6,724 nt of DNA, taken from contig JANWLJ010000275.1 in assembly GCA_025450955.1 (NCBI GenBank), forward strand, positions 1 to 6,724, in the 5' to 3' direction. Position numbers and translations under genes: made by a program. Origin of the DNA: Polyangium sp. (in: bacteria) (GTDB taxonomy: Bacteria; Myxococcota_A; Polyangia; Palsa-1104). Each line of letters starts with the position of its first letter. The stretch's first letter is position 1. Below, in pieces: positions 1 to 5,803 of the stretch. A model generated the notes under the pieces. The model did not search any database. It was not told where the DNA came from and was given only the letters and a program-made list of their open reading frames with translations.

Positions 1-2
1 CG

Positions 3-1313
3 ACGCTCGCCGAGGCGCACATCGCCAAGAGCCGCTCCAAGCTGGCGGTCTTGCGCGCGCAGCTCGATCGGGTGAGCCTGAAGATCGACGGCTCTTTGCA
101 GGAGCTGGTCAACAAGTCGAACATCGGCGGGCCGACGGTGTTCAACTGCACCGCGCTCGGGATGACCTTTCAAAGTGATCCGCAGACCTGCACGTCGGTG
201 GGCGGAGTCTCGACGGCGGCGAACGCGTCGGTGCAGTCGCCGCAGAGCGGGTTCGGCACCTTCAACGTGACCGCTAATTTGAACGTGCCGGTGTTCTCCG
301 GCTTTCGGGTCTCGGCGAACGTCAAGCGGGCGCAGCGCCTCGACGACGCCGCCCAAGTGGGCATCCGCCAGTCGCGCAAGGACATCGCGCTCTCGGTCGC
401 GCGCGCCTATTGGGCGGTGCGGCGGCTCGGGCTCCTGCTCGACGTCGAGCGCGGATCGCTCGAGCGGCTCAAGGAGGCCGAGGCGGTCACCGACGGGCGG
501 GTCAAGGCGGGCCTGGCGCCGCCCATCGATCGCAACCGCGCCACCTTGCAGCGGCTGCAGACCGCGGCCTCGATCGCCGATCTCGACGGGCAGCTCAAAG
601 AGTCGAGCGTGCAGCTCGCGGTGGCGCTCGGCGTCTCCGACGATCTGGTGCTCACCGATTCGCCGACTGTGCCGACCACGCCGCCGCCGTCGGTGGAGGA
701 GCTGCTCGCGAGCGCGCGCAGCGATCGGCCGGAGCTGGCGAGCGCGCGGCTCTCGGTCGAGGTGCAGAAGCAGGTGGTCAAGATGGCGATGTCGAATTAC
801 TACCCGCAGCTCAGCGCGTTCGGGCTGTTTCAGTTCACCAACAACGCGTTCAACCCGCTCACCGGCGCGCGCACGTTCACCGACGCGGCCAATCCGTTCG
901 CCGACATCGCCGGCAACCTCACCGTCGGGGCGACGCTGTCGATGAACTTCTTCGACACGCTCAACACCTACACCACCGCGCGCGATGCGCGTTACGAGCT
1001 GGCGCGGCTCATCGAGGAGAAGCGGCGCGCCGAGCGGCTGGTCGAAGGGGACGTGCGCACCGCCCGCGCCAAGGTGCTGCACCTTTATGAAAGGCGCGCG
1101 CCGCTCGTCGAGGCGCTGGCGGTGGCGCGTGACGATCTCAACATCTTGGAGGCGCGTTATAAAAATGGCGACGCGCTGGTGATCGAGTATCTCAATGGGC
1201 AGAACGATCTGCTCAACGCCGAGCAGGCGGTGGTCGACATCACCGCGCAGCTTCAGCTCGCCTGGATCGAGCTTCAGGCGAGCCTCGGCCGGGTGGTGGG
1301 AGAAAACGGATGA
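3..1313 (+). CDS. TolC-family outer membrane efflux protein, 5' end truncated by the window
   Basis: Outer-membrane channel component of a tripartite exporter: TolC-type proteins trimerise into a beta-barrel plus a long periplasmic alpha-helical tunnel. The frame is open from the first complete codon (position 3) for 436 residues, so the signal peptide and first helix start lie upstream. Visible family features are a beta-strand/loop segment (about residues 35-105) ending in NLNVPVFSGFRV, helices with GLAPPIDRNRA near residue 170, a second beta segment (about 265-320) with LSMNFFDTLNTYTTA, and a C-terminal helix with RYKNGDALVIEYLNGQNDLL, typical of the second OEP repeat. The first beta segment holds a Cys pair (residues 49 and 63) that may sit in an extracellular loop. 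The stop overlaps the adaptor start (ATGA), which places it first among the visible operon genes. Family assignment is firm; the substrate is unknown. Confidence 0.94.
   Translation, partial: TLAEAHIAKSRSKLAVLRAQLDRVSLKIDGSLQELVNKSNIGGPTVFNCTALGMTFQSDPQTCTSVGGVSTAANASVQSPQSGFGTFNVTANLNVPVFSGFRVSANVKRAQRLDDAAQVGIRQSRKDIALSVARAYWAVRRLGLLLDVERGSLERLKEAEAVTDGRVKAGLAPPIDRNRATLQRLQTAASIADLDGQLKESSVQLAVALGVSDDLVLTDSPTVPTTPPPSVEELLASARSDRPELASARLSVEVQKQVVKMAMSNYYPQLSAFGLFQFTNNAFNPLTGARTFTDAANPFADIAGNLTVGATLSMNFFDTLNTYTTARDARYELARLIEEKRRAERLVEGDVRTARAKVLHLYERRAPLVEALAVARDDLNILEARYKNGDALVIEYLNGQNDLLNAEQAVVDITAQLQLAWIELQASLGRVVGENG
1298..1303 (+). promoter_or_regulatory. Ribosome binding site of the adaptor gene
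   Basis: GGGAGA lies 6 nt before the ATG at 1310, inside the last codons of the TolC-family gene. It supports the start at 1310 and independent or coupled re-initiation at the overlap. Confidence 0.6.
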
Positions 1314-2437
1314 CGACGACCCGACGACGACGCAGGCGATGGCCGTGGGTGCTGGCGATCCTCGGTATGATGGCGCTCGCCGCCGGCGCGGTGGCGCGCC
1401 GCTCGGGCGCCGGCCACAAAGATCTCGACTCGTCTTTGATGGTGACGGTCAAGCGCGGCGATCTCGACATCGAGGTGATCGAGACCGGCAAGGTGCAGCC
1501 GCGCGAGAAGGTGGAGATCAAGTCGAAGGTCGCCGGCCAGGTCGAGCGGGTGTACGTCGACGAGGGACAGAAGGTGAAAAAGGGCCAGCTCCTTTTGCGG
1601 CTCGATCCCACCGACTACAAGCGCGACACCGCGCGCACCGAGGCCGATCTGGAGCAGGCGAAGATCGCGCTCGAGTACTCCAAGCTCCAGCTCGATCGGC
1701 GCAAGCGCGGGCTCGCCGATCGCGGCGTCGCCCAGGCCGACGTCGACTTCGCGGAGAACGACGTCGAGGCCAAGAAGGTGGCGGTGGATCGCGCCCAGGT
1801 CGAGCTCGACGCCGCGCGCGATCGGCTGAGCTACACCGAGATCTATTCGCCGCTCAGTGGGACGATCATCGAGAAGGGGATTCAGCCGGGCGAGGTGGTG
1901 ACGCCGGGCGTGCAGGCCACCTTCGAGGGCAAGGCGCTGCTGTCGGTCGCGGACATGTCGACCTTGATCGTGCAGGTCGACCTGAACCAGATCGATGTCG
2001 CCAAGGTCAAGCTCGGGCAGTCGGTGACGCTCACCCTCGACGCGCTGCCGGGCAAGAAGTACCAGGCGACCATCACCCGGATCGCGCCGGCCTCGACCCA
2101 GCCGAAGGGCAAGGACGTCGACGTGTTTCCCGTCGAGGCGACCCTGGTCAAGACCGACGACGCGATCAAGCCGGGGATGACCGCCGACGTGCGCATCCAC
2201 ATCGAGACCAAGCCGAAGGTGCTGTCGCTTCCGATCGAGGCGGTGGTCAAAGAGCAGGGCAAGTCGTACGTCACCCGGGTCACCGCCGGCAAAGACGGCA
2301 AGCAAGAGAGCAAGAAGATCGAGGTCAAGACCGGCGCGCGCAACGATCGCGACGTCGAGATCGCGTCGGGGATCGCCGAAGGGGACAAGATCCTCATCAA
2401 GCCCGGGTCGGCCGCCGACAACGAAATGAAGATGTAA
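1310..2437 (+). CDS. HlyD/MacA-type periplasmic adaptor (membrane fusion protein)
   Basis: Membrane fusion protein of 375 residues that would link the inner-membrane permeases to the TolC-family channel. The order is as expected for MacA-like adaptors: a six-Arg cytoplasmic tail (residues 5-10), one membrane anchor (about 11-29), the first half of a lipoyl-like domain (about 66-99, with AGQVERVYVDEGQKVKKGQ), an alpha-helical hairpin (about 100-172), the second lipoyl half (about 175-200, with YSPLSGTIIEKGIQPGEVV), a beta-barrel domain (about 205-290) and a C-terminal membrane-proximal domain. There is an uncleaved-type anchor and no lipobox. The ATG overlaps the TolC-family stop by 4 nt, and its own TAA shares one base with the next ATG. 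The length is usual for the family. The neighbouring FtsX-type permeases favour the MacA branch over RND adaptors; the cargo cannot be read from the sequence. Confidence 0.95.
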   Translation: MTTTRRRRRRWPWVLAILGMMALAAGAVARRSGAGHKDLDSSLMVTVKRGDLDIEVIETGKVQPREKVEIKSKVAGQVERVYVDEGQKVKKGQLLLRLDPTDYKRDTARTEADLEQAKIALEYSKLQLDRRKRGLADRGVAQADVDFAENDVEAKKVAVDRAQVELDAARDRLSYTEIYSPLSGTIIEKGIQPGEVVTPGVQATFEGKALLSVADMSTLIVQVDLNQIDVAKVKLGQSVTLTLDALPGKKYQATITRIAPASTQPKGKDVDVFPVEATLVKTDDAIKPGMTADVRIHIETKPKVLSLPIEAVVKEQGKSYVTRVTAGKDGKQESKKIEVKTGARNDRDVEIASGIAEGDKILIKPGSAADNEMKM

Positions 2438-3729
2438 TGGCCGGCAGCCTTCGCGACGGCCTGCGGCTCGTCTCGTCGGCCGACGCGCTCGGCTTCACCG
2501 ACGGGATGGTCTTCGAGTACCTGCGCATCGCGCAGAAGGTGCTGCGCGCGCACAAGTTCCGATCGCTGCTCACCGTCCTCTCGATCACCATCGGCGCGTT
2601 TTCGATCGTGGTGATGTCGTCGCTCGCCGGCAGCGGGATGAAGACCCTGTCGAACGGGATCGAGGATCTCGGCGGCGCGCGGCTGATCCTGGTGGTGCCG
2701 AAGAAGCCCGAGCGCGCCGAGGACAAGCAGGCGAGCTACCACAAGGGACTCACCATCGAAGATCGCGACCTGCTCTTCTCGTCGGTGCCGCGGCTCGCCG
2801 GCCACACCATGTACACCACGCTCGATCGCAAGGACGCGGTCGGCGACAACGGCACCACCGCGCGCACCGACCTCGTCGCCTCCGACGCCGACATGATCGA
2901 TCTCTTTCACATGCGGATGGCGCGCGGGCGCGGCTTCAGCGAAGACGAGAACCGGCGGCACGCCAAGGTGTGCGTGGTCGGCGACAAGCTGGCCAACAAG
3001 CTGTTCGACGGCGACGCGCTCGGCCACTGGCTCGACATCGACAGCGTGCGCTGCCGGGTGATCGGCCAGCTCGCCAATCAAGATCGCTGGGGCGTCGACA
3101 TGGGGTTCGATTGGCTCGACGTCGCGGTCCTGCCGTTCGAGACCATCGCCGACGTCGATCCGGTGGCCAAGCCGGCGATGGCGTTCGTGCTCAAGACCGA
3201 TCGCGAGCAGTCGAACGAGGTGGTCAAGCGGATCACCAACGCTCTCCTCTCCGATCGCCATCACGGCGTCGACGATTTTCAGCTCATCGACTTCGCGCGC
3301 TTCATGGACAAGTTCGACGCGATGTTCGGCACCATGCGCGCGATCGTCGGGTTCATCGCCGGGATCGCGCTGCTCGTCGGCGGCATCGGGGTGATGAACA
3401 TGATGCTGGTGAGCGTCTCGGAGCGCGTGCGCGAGATCGGCATTCGCAAGGCGCTCGGCGCCAGCCCGCGCGACATCGCCGCGCAGTTTCTCTGGGAGGC
3501 GATCGTGCTCGCCGGCTCGGGCGGCGCGATCGGAGTCGCCGGCGGGAGCGGGGTCGCGCTGCTCGCCGGAATCGGCATCCACCACTTCAAGCCGATGTGG
3601 GTGACCGTGGTGGCGCGCAGCGCGGTGATCGCGGCGCTGGTGGTCTCGGTCGGCATCGGCATCCTGTTCGGCTTTTTTCCGGCGCGGCGCGCCGCCCGGC
3701 TGTCGGCGATCGAGGCGATGCGCCGATGA
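2437..3729 (+). CDS. MacB/FtsX-type ABC transporter permease 1 (no ATPase domain)
   Basis: Inner-membrane permease of 430 residues with the MacB/FtsX fold. It has an N-terminal extension of about 35 residues, TM1 (about 42-62), a large periplasmic MacB_PCD-like domain (about 63-300, with VCVVGDKLANKLF), then TM2 (about 302-328), TM3 (about 355-378) and TM4 (about 397-420). After TM2 comes the family signature VGGIGVMNMMLV followed by ERVREIGIRKALGASPRDI (from residue 329), the cytoplasmic segment that couples to the ATPase. It ends in FFPARRAARLSAIEAMRR, the usual MacB C-terminus. No Walker A, Walker B or ABC signature is present, unlike E. coli MacB, which has a fused N-terminal ATPase. The frame is open upstream to 1195, but that part overlaps the adaptor and reads as low-complexity Arg/Gly. 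The ATG at 2437, in TAATG with the adaptor stop, is the right start. Own Shine-Dalgarno is weak, so coupling is likely. Confidence 0.94.
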   Translation: MAGSLRDGLRLVSSADALGFTDGMVFEYLRIAQKVLRAHKFRSLLTVLSITIGAFSIVVMSSLAGSGMKTLSNGIEDLGGARLILVVPKKPERAEDKQASYHKGLTIEDRDLLFSSVPRLAGHTMYTTLDRKDAVGDNGTTARTDLVASDADMIDLFHMRMARGRGFSEDENRRHAKVCVVGDKLANKLFDGDALGHWLDIDSVRCRVIGQLANQDRWGVDMGFDWLDVAVLPFETIADVDPVAKPAMAFVLKTDREQSNEVVKRITNALLSDRHHGVDDFQLIDFARFMDKFDAMFGTMRAIVGFIAGIALLVGGIGVMNMMLVSVSERVREIGIRKALGASPRDIAAQFLWEAIVLAGSGGAIGVAGGSGVALLAGIGIHHFKPMWVTVVARSAVIAALVVSVGIGILFGFFPARRAARLSAIEAMRR

Positions 3730-4967
3730 GGATCTCGGATCACGTCCGCTCGGTGCGGCACACCTTCGCGTCGAACAAGGCGCGGGCGGCGCTCACCCTG
3801 CTCGGGATCATGATCGGCGCCGGATCGATCGTGCTGCTCGCGGGCCTTCTGCGCGGCGGCGAAGAGGCGCTGCTTTCGACCTCGCAGCGGGCCAACGAAG
3901 CGGACCTGCTCAGCATCCACAACGACGAGCCGCCCGCGGACGAGCTGCAGAAGACCCGTCGCGAGCTCGAGCGCGGCGACGTCGACACGCTCGAGGCGAC
4001 GCGCCTGCTCGGCGGGGTCCCGGTGGCGGGCGAGGCGAGCCGCGACGTCGACGTCGAGCGCCCGGTGCGCAAGCACGTGCGGATGATCGGCGGTACGCCC
4101 GCGTTCCAAGGGCTTTATCGCCTCACGCTCGAAAAGGGCCGCTTCCTCACCGACGAAGATCTGCTCAAGCGAAGGCGCGTGTGCGTGGTCGGCCACGCGA
4201 TTTGGGAAGAGCTGCTCGCCTCGCGCCCGTCGCTCGACGGCGCCACCCTCGAGCTCGGCGGCGAGCTGTGGCAGGTGGTCGGCGTGCTCGCGGTCAAGCA
4301 CACGCTCGGCGGCAGCGACGGTGGCTTTTGGACCTGGAACGGGCGGGTGCTGGTGCCGCAGACCACCTTCGACGCCACCTGGCAGCCCGATCACAAGCGC
4401 ACCCGAATCTACGTGCGGCTGGCCGGCTCGGGTCCGCTCGCCGCGCGCATGAAGGCGGTCGAGAGCGTGGTCGACGGGACGCTTTTGCGCCGCCACCTCG
4501 GCGTGCACAACTTCAAGATCGAAGGCGACGACGGACAGGCCAATCAGGAGAAGCTGATCTTCACCATCATCAAGATGCTGCTGCTCGGCACCGGGCTGCT
4601 GTCGCTGTTCGTCGGTGGGATCAACATCATGAACATCATGCTGGTCACGGTCACCGAGCGAACCCGCGAGATCGGGGTGCGGCGCGCGATTGGCGCCACC
4701 CCGGGCGCGATCTTGACCCAGTTTCTCCTCGAGGCGGCGTTCATCGCGCTCACCGGCGGCATCATCGGGGTGGTCGGCGGGGTGGCGCTGTCCTGGCTCA
4801 CCGCGGTCCTGCTCACCCACCTCGTCGGCGCGTGGAACCTGCACATCGAGGCGTGGTCGATCGCGCTCGGGCTCGGGCTCTCGATCGGAACCGGGATCGT
4901 CTTCGGGCTGTTTCCGGCGTGGCGCGCGGCGCGTCTCGATCCGGTCGAGGCGCTGCGCTACGAATAA
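3726..4967 (+). CDS. MacB/FtsX-type ABC transporter permease 2 (no ATPase domain)
   Basis: Second permease of the same family, 413 residues, clearly diverged from permease 1. TM1 lies at about residues 20-40, a periplasmic MacB_PCD-like domain at about 41-277 (VCVVGHAIWEELL, then ELWQVVGVLAVKHTLGG), TM2 at about 278-305, TM3 at about 337-365 and TM4 at about 379-402. The coupling signature GGINIMNIMLVTVTERTREI runs into GVRRAIGATPGAI (Glu311 opens the ERTREIG motif), and the end is FGLFPAWRAARLDPVEALRYE. No ATPase motifs. The frame is open upstream to 2970, but the ATG at 3726, in ATGA overlap with the permease 1 stop and with GAGG at 3712-3715, gives a start right before TM1 as in homologues. 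With permease 1 it may form a heterodimer, a guess based on adjacency and matched topology. Two separate homodimeric pumps sharing one adaptor is the alternative. Confidence 0.94.
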   Translation: MRISDHVRSVRHTFASNKARAALTLLGIMIGAGSIVLLAGLLRGGEEALLSTSQRANEADLLSIHNDEPPADELQKTRRELERGDVDTLEATRLLGGVPVAGEASRDVDVERPVRKHVRMIGGTPAFQGLYRLTLEKGRFLTDEDLLKRRRVCVVGHAIWEELLASRPSLDGATLELGGELWQVVGVLAVKHTLGGSDGGFWTWNGRVLVPQTTFDATWQPDHKRTRIYVRLAGSGPLAARMKAVESVVDGTLLRRHLGVHNFKIEGDDGQANQEKLIFTIIKMLLLGTGLLSLFVGGINIMNIMLVTVTERTREIGVRRAIGATPGAILTQFLLEAAFIALTGGIIGVVGGVALSWLTAVLLTHLVGAWNLHIEAWSIALGLGLSIGTGIVFGLFPAWRAARLDPVEALRYE

Positions 4968-4970
4968 GGA

Positions 4971-5537
4971 TTACTGGCAGGTCTTGGCGTTGAGATCGCA
5001 GGAGCCGCAGCCGACCTGGGTGCAGGTGCTGTCGCTCTGACAGGGCACGAACGAGCAGAAGCCCGGGCTGCCGCCACTGCCGCCACCACCGCCACCACCG
5101 CCACCGCCACCCGGACCACCGCCACCGCCGCCGCCGCCACCCGGACCGCCGCCGCCGCCACCCCCGCCGTTCGGGCCGCCGCCGCCGCAGGACATGAACT
5201 GTCCGTCGGTGCCCGACTGGCAGAACGCGCCGTCGGGGCAGGTGGCCGACTCGCAGCAGTAGATCATCCCCAGCATCGAGGCGCCGCAGGTGTGGCTCTT
5301 GCGCGAGCAGGCGAGGCCGGGCTGGCAGTCGCACGCGGTGTCACACATCGCGCCCTCGGCGCCGAGGTCGGGGCCGCTCGGCGGCTGCGAAAGATCCGCG
5401 TGAGGGCCGCCGCCGTCGGTGTTGCCCGGTGTGTTCGGACTTCCCGGCGAGCCCGGGGAGCCGACTCCCACCGGGAGCCCTTCGGAGTTGCAACCTGCGA
5501 TGAGCACCAGCAGGGCGAGACCGGCGAGCTGACGCAT
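4971..5537 (-). CDS. Putative Cys-rich, Gly-tract lipoprotein
   Basis: A predicted secreted lipoprotein of 188 residues; I do not recognise a named family. The N-terminus MRQLAGLALLVLIAGC is a signal peptide with a good lipobox (IAGC, lipidated Cys16). A Ser/Pro/Gly spacer follows (about 17-55), then a first Cys cluster (about 56-113, ten Cys, including CDTACDCQPGLAC and CPDGAFC), a glycine tract (about 118-159), and a second Cys cluster (161-187, six Cys, ending CGSCDLNAKTCQ). The 16 mature cysteines are an even number, suggesting disulfides in the envelope or outside the cell. The start at 5537 is set by GAGGAGG 6 nt upstream and by the signal peptide; an upstream in-frame start at 5594 would add 19 Arg/Cys-rich residues before it. 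It converges on permease 2 with a 3 bp gap and is divergent from the gene at 5804. Similar Cys-rich, low-complexity lipoproteins are common in Myxococcota; function unknown. Confidence 0.82.
   Translation of the reverse strand: MRQLAGLALLVLIAGCNSEGLPVGVGSPGSPGSPNTPGNTDGGGPHADLSQPPSGPDLGAEGAMCDTACDCQPGLACSRKSHTCGASMLGMIYCCESATCPDGAFCQSGTDGQFMSCGGGGPNGGGGGGGGPGGGGGGGGGPGGGGGGGGGGGSGGSPGFCSFVPCQSDSTCTQVGCGSCDLNAKTCQ
5071..5189 (-). repeat. GGN/CCN glycine-coding low-complexity tract with 30 bp period
   Basis: Nearly pure CCN triplets on the plus strand, read as glycine on the minus strand (residues about 117-156 of the lipoprotein). CCG proline codons interrupt it at 5172-5174, 5142-5144 and 5112-5114, exactly 30 bp apart (Pro122, Pro132, Pro142). 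It looks like about three decamer units of Pro plus eight or nine Gly with third-base drift, which suggests expansion by slippage or unit duplication. Confidence 0.85.
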
Positions 5538-5543
5538 GGACAA

Positions 5544-5550
5544 CCTCCTC
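5544..5550 (-). promoter_or_regulatory. Ribosome binding site of the Cys-rich lipoprotein gene
   Basis: Reads GAGGAGG on the minus strand, 6 nt before the ATG at 5537. It is a near-perfect Shine-Dalgarno and decides the start against the longer frame that opens at 5594. Confidence 0.8.
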
Positions 5551-5789
5551 GGGTGGCAGCCGATGCGGGCGGAGCATCGCTGAACCCGGGTCATCGGTCA
5601 AGCTCGCTCGCGCGCGCAACCCGCTTGGCGACGGGGAAATCCGGAGCGCTCTCCGATTTTCGAATGGTGCCTCGACCCCTTTCACCGCGGCGACCGCGAC
5701 GCGCGATCGGATCGAGATCGCGGCCGCGCGCGGGTGTCGTCGCTGCGCCGACGGTTCGGCACGTCCGCTGCACTGCTCGGCTGCACGCT

Positions 5790-5797
5790 GGAGGTGA
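5790..5797 (+). promoter_or_regulatory. Ribosome binding site of the lipoprotein gene at 5804
   Basis: GGAGGTGA ends 6 nt before the ATG at 5804. It is a full-strength Shine-Dalgarno and fixes this start, which is also directly followed by a signal peptide. Confidence 0.85.
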
Positions 5798-5803
5798 CGG
5801 GTC

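Larger units (their letters stand above)
5538..5803. promoter_or_regulatory. Divergent intergenic region with several dyads, promoters unassigned
   Basis: This 266 bp spacer separates two divergent lipoprotein genes and should hold promoters for both. Visible dyads are CGATGC-N7-GCATCG (5561-5579, in the likely 5' leader of the minus gene), an AT-rich imperfect hairpin at 5637-5659 (AAATC and GATTT, then GGAG and CTCC, one bulged C, loop CGCT), and CGCGATC-N7-GATCGCG (5702-5722). I could not find a convincing -35/-10 pair or a sigma-54 type site. The AT-rich pocket near 5637-5665 is the most likely place for DNA melting. Regulatory use is inference; the dyads themselves are plain in the sequence. 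Confidence 0.4.

Noticed and set aside
51..1313. TTG at 51 as the start of the TolC-family gene
   Set aside because: The frame is open and helix-like to the window edge (position 3), and no signal peptide follows 51. The gene is truncated, not short.
1195..2436. N-terminal extension of permease 1 in the same frame
   Set aside because: It overlaps the adaptor gene completely and reads as Arg/Gly-rich low complexity. ATG at 2437 fits the family and the operon overlap.
1882..3585. Long minus-strand open frame (567 codons) over the adaptor and permease genes
   Set aside because: Typical GC-rich antisense shadow: Asp/His/Arg/Val-rich, no domain, and fully covered by well-supported plus-strand genes.
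2970..3725. N-terminal extension of permease 2 in the same frame
   Set aside because: It overlaps permease 1, is Arg-rich shadow sequence, and ends exactly where a normal MacB-type N-terminus starts (3726).
3279..4844. Long minus-strand open frame (521 codons) over the permeases
   Set aside because: Same shadow character, with no signal peptide, motif or Shine-Dalgarno.
5029..5043. CTGTC-N5-GACAG hairpin as terminator of the pump operon
   Set aside because: Only 5 bp of stem, no T-run, and it lies inside the minus-strand coding region.
5071..5189. CRISPR-like array or microsatellite of unknown role
   Set aside because: No repeat-spacer structure. The CCN run is in frame with the lipoprotein and encodes glycine.
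5538..5594. Upstream start of the Cys-rich lipoprotein at 5594
   Set aside because: It would put 19 Arg/Cys residues before the signal peptide and bury the strong GAGGAGG that serves the ATG at 5537.
5637..5660. Imperfect hairpin followed by four T as an intrinsic terminator
   Set aside because: It lies between two divergent genes where no transcript is expected to end. The T-run is short and partly within the stem. Kept only as a dyad in the regulatory region.
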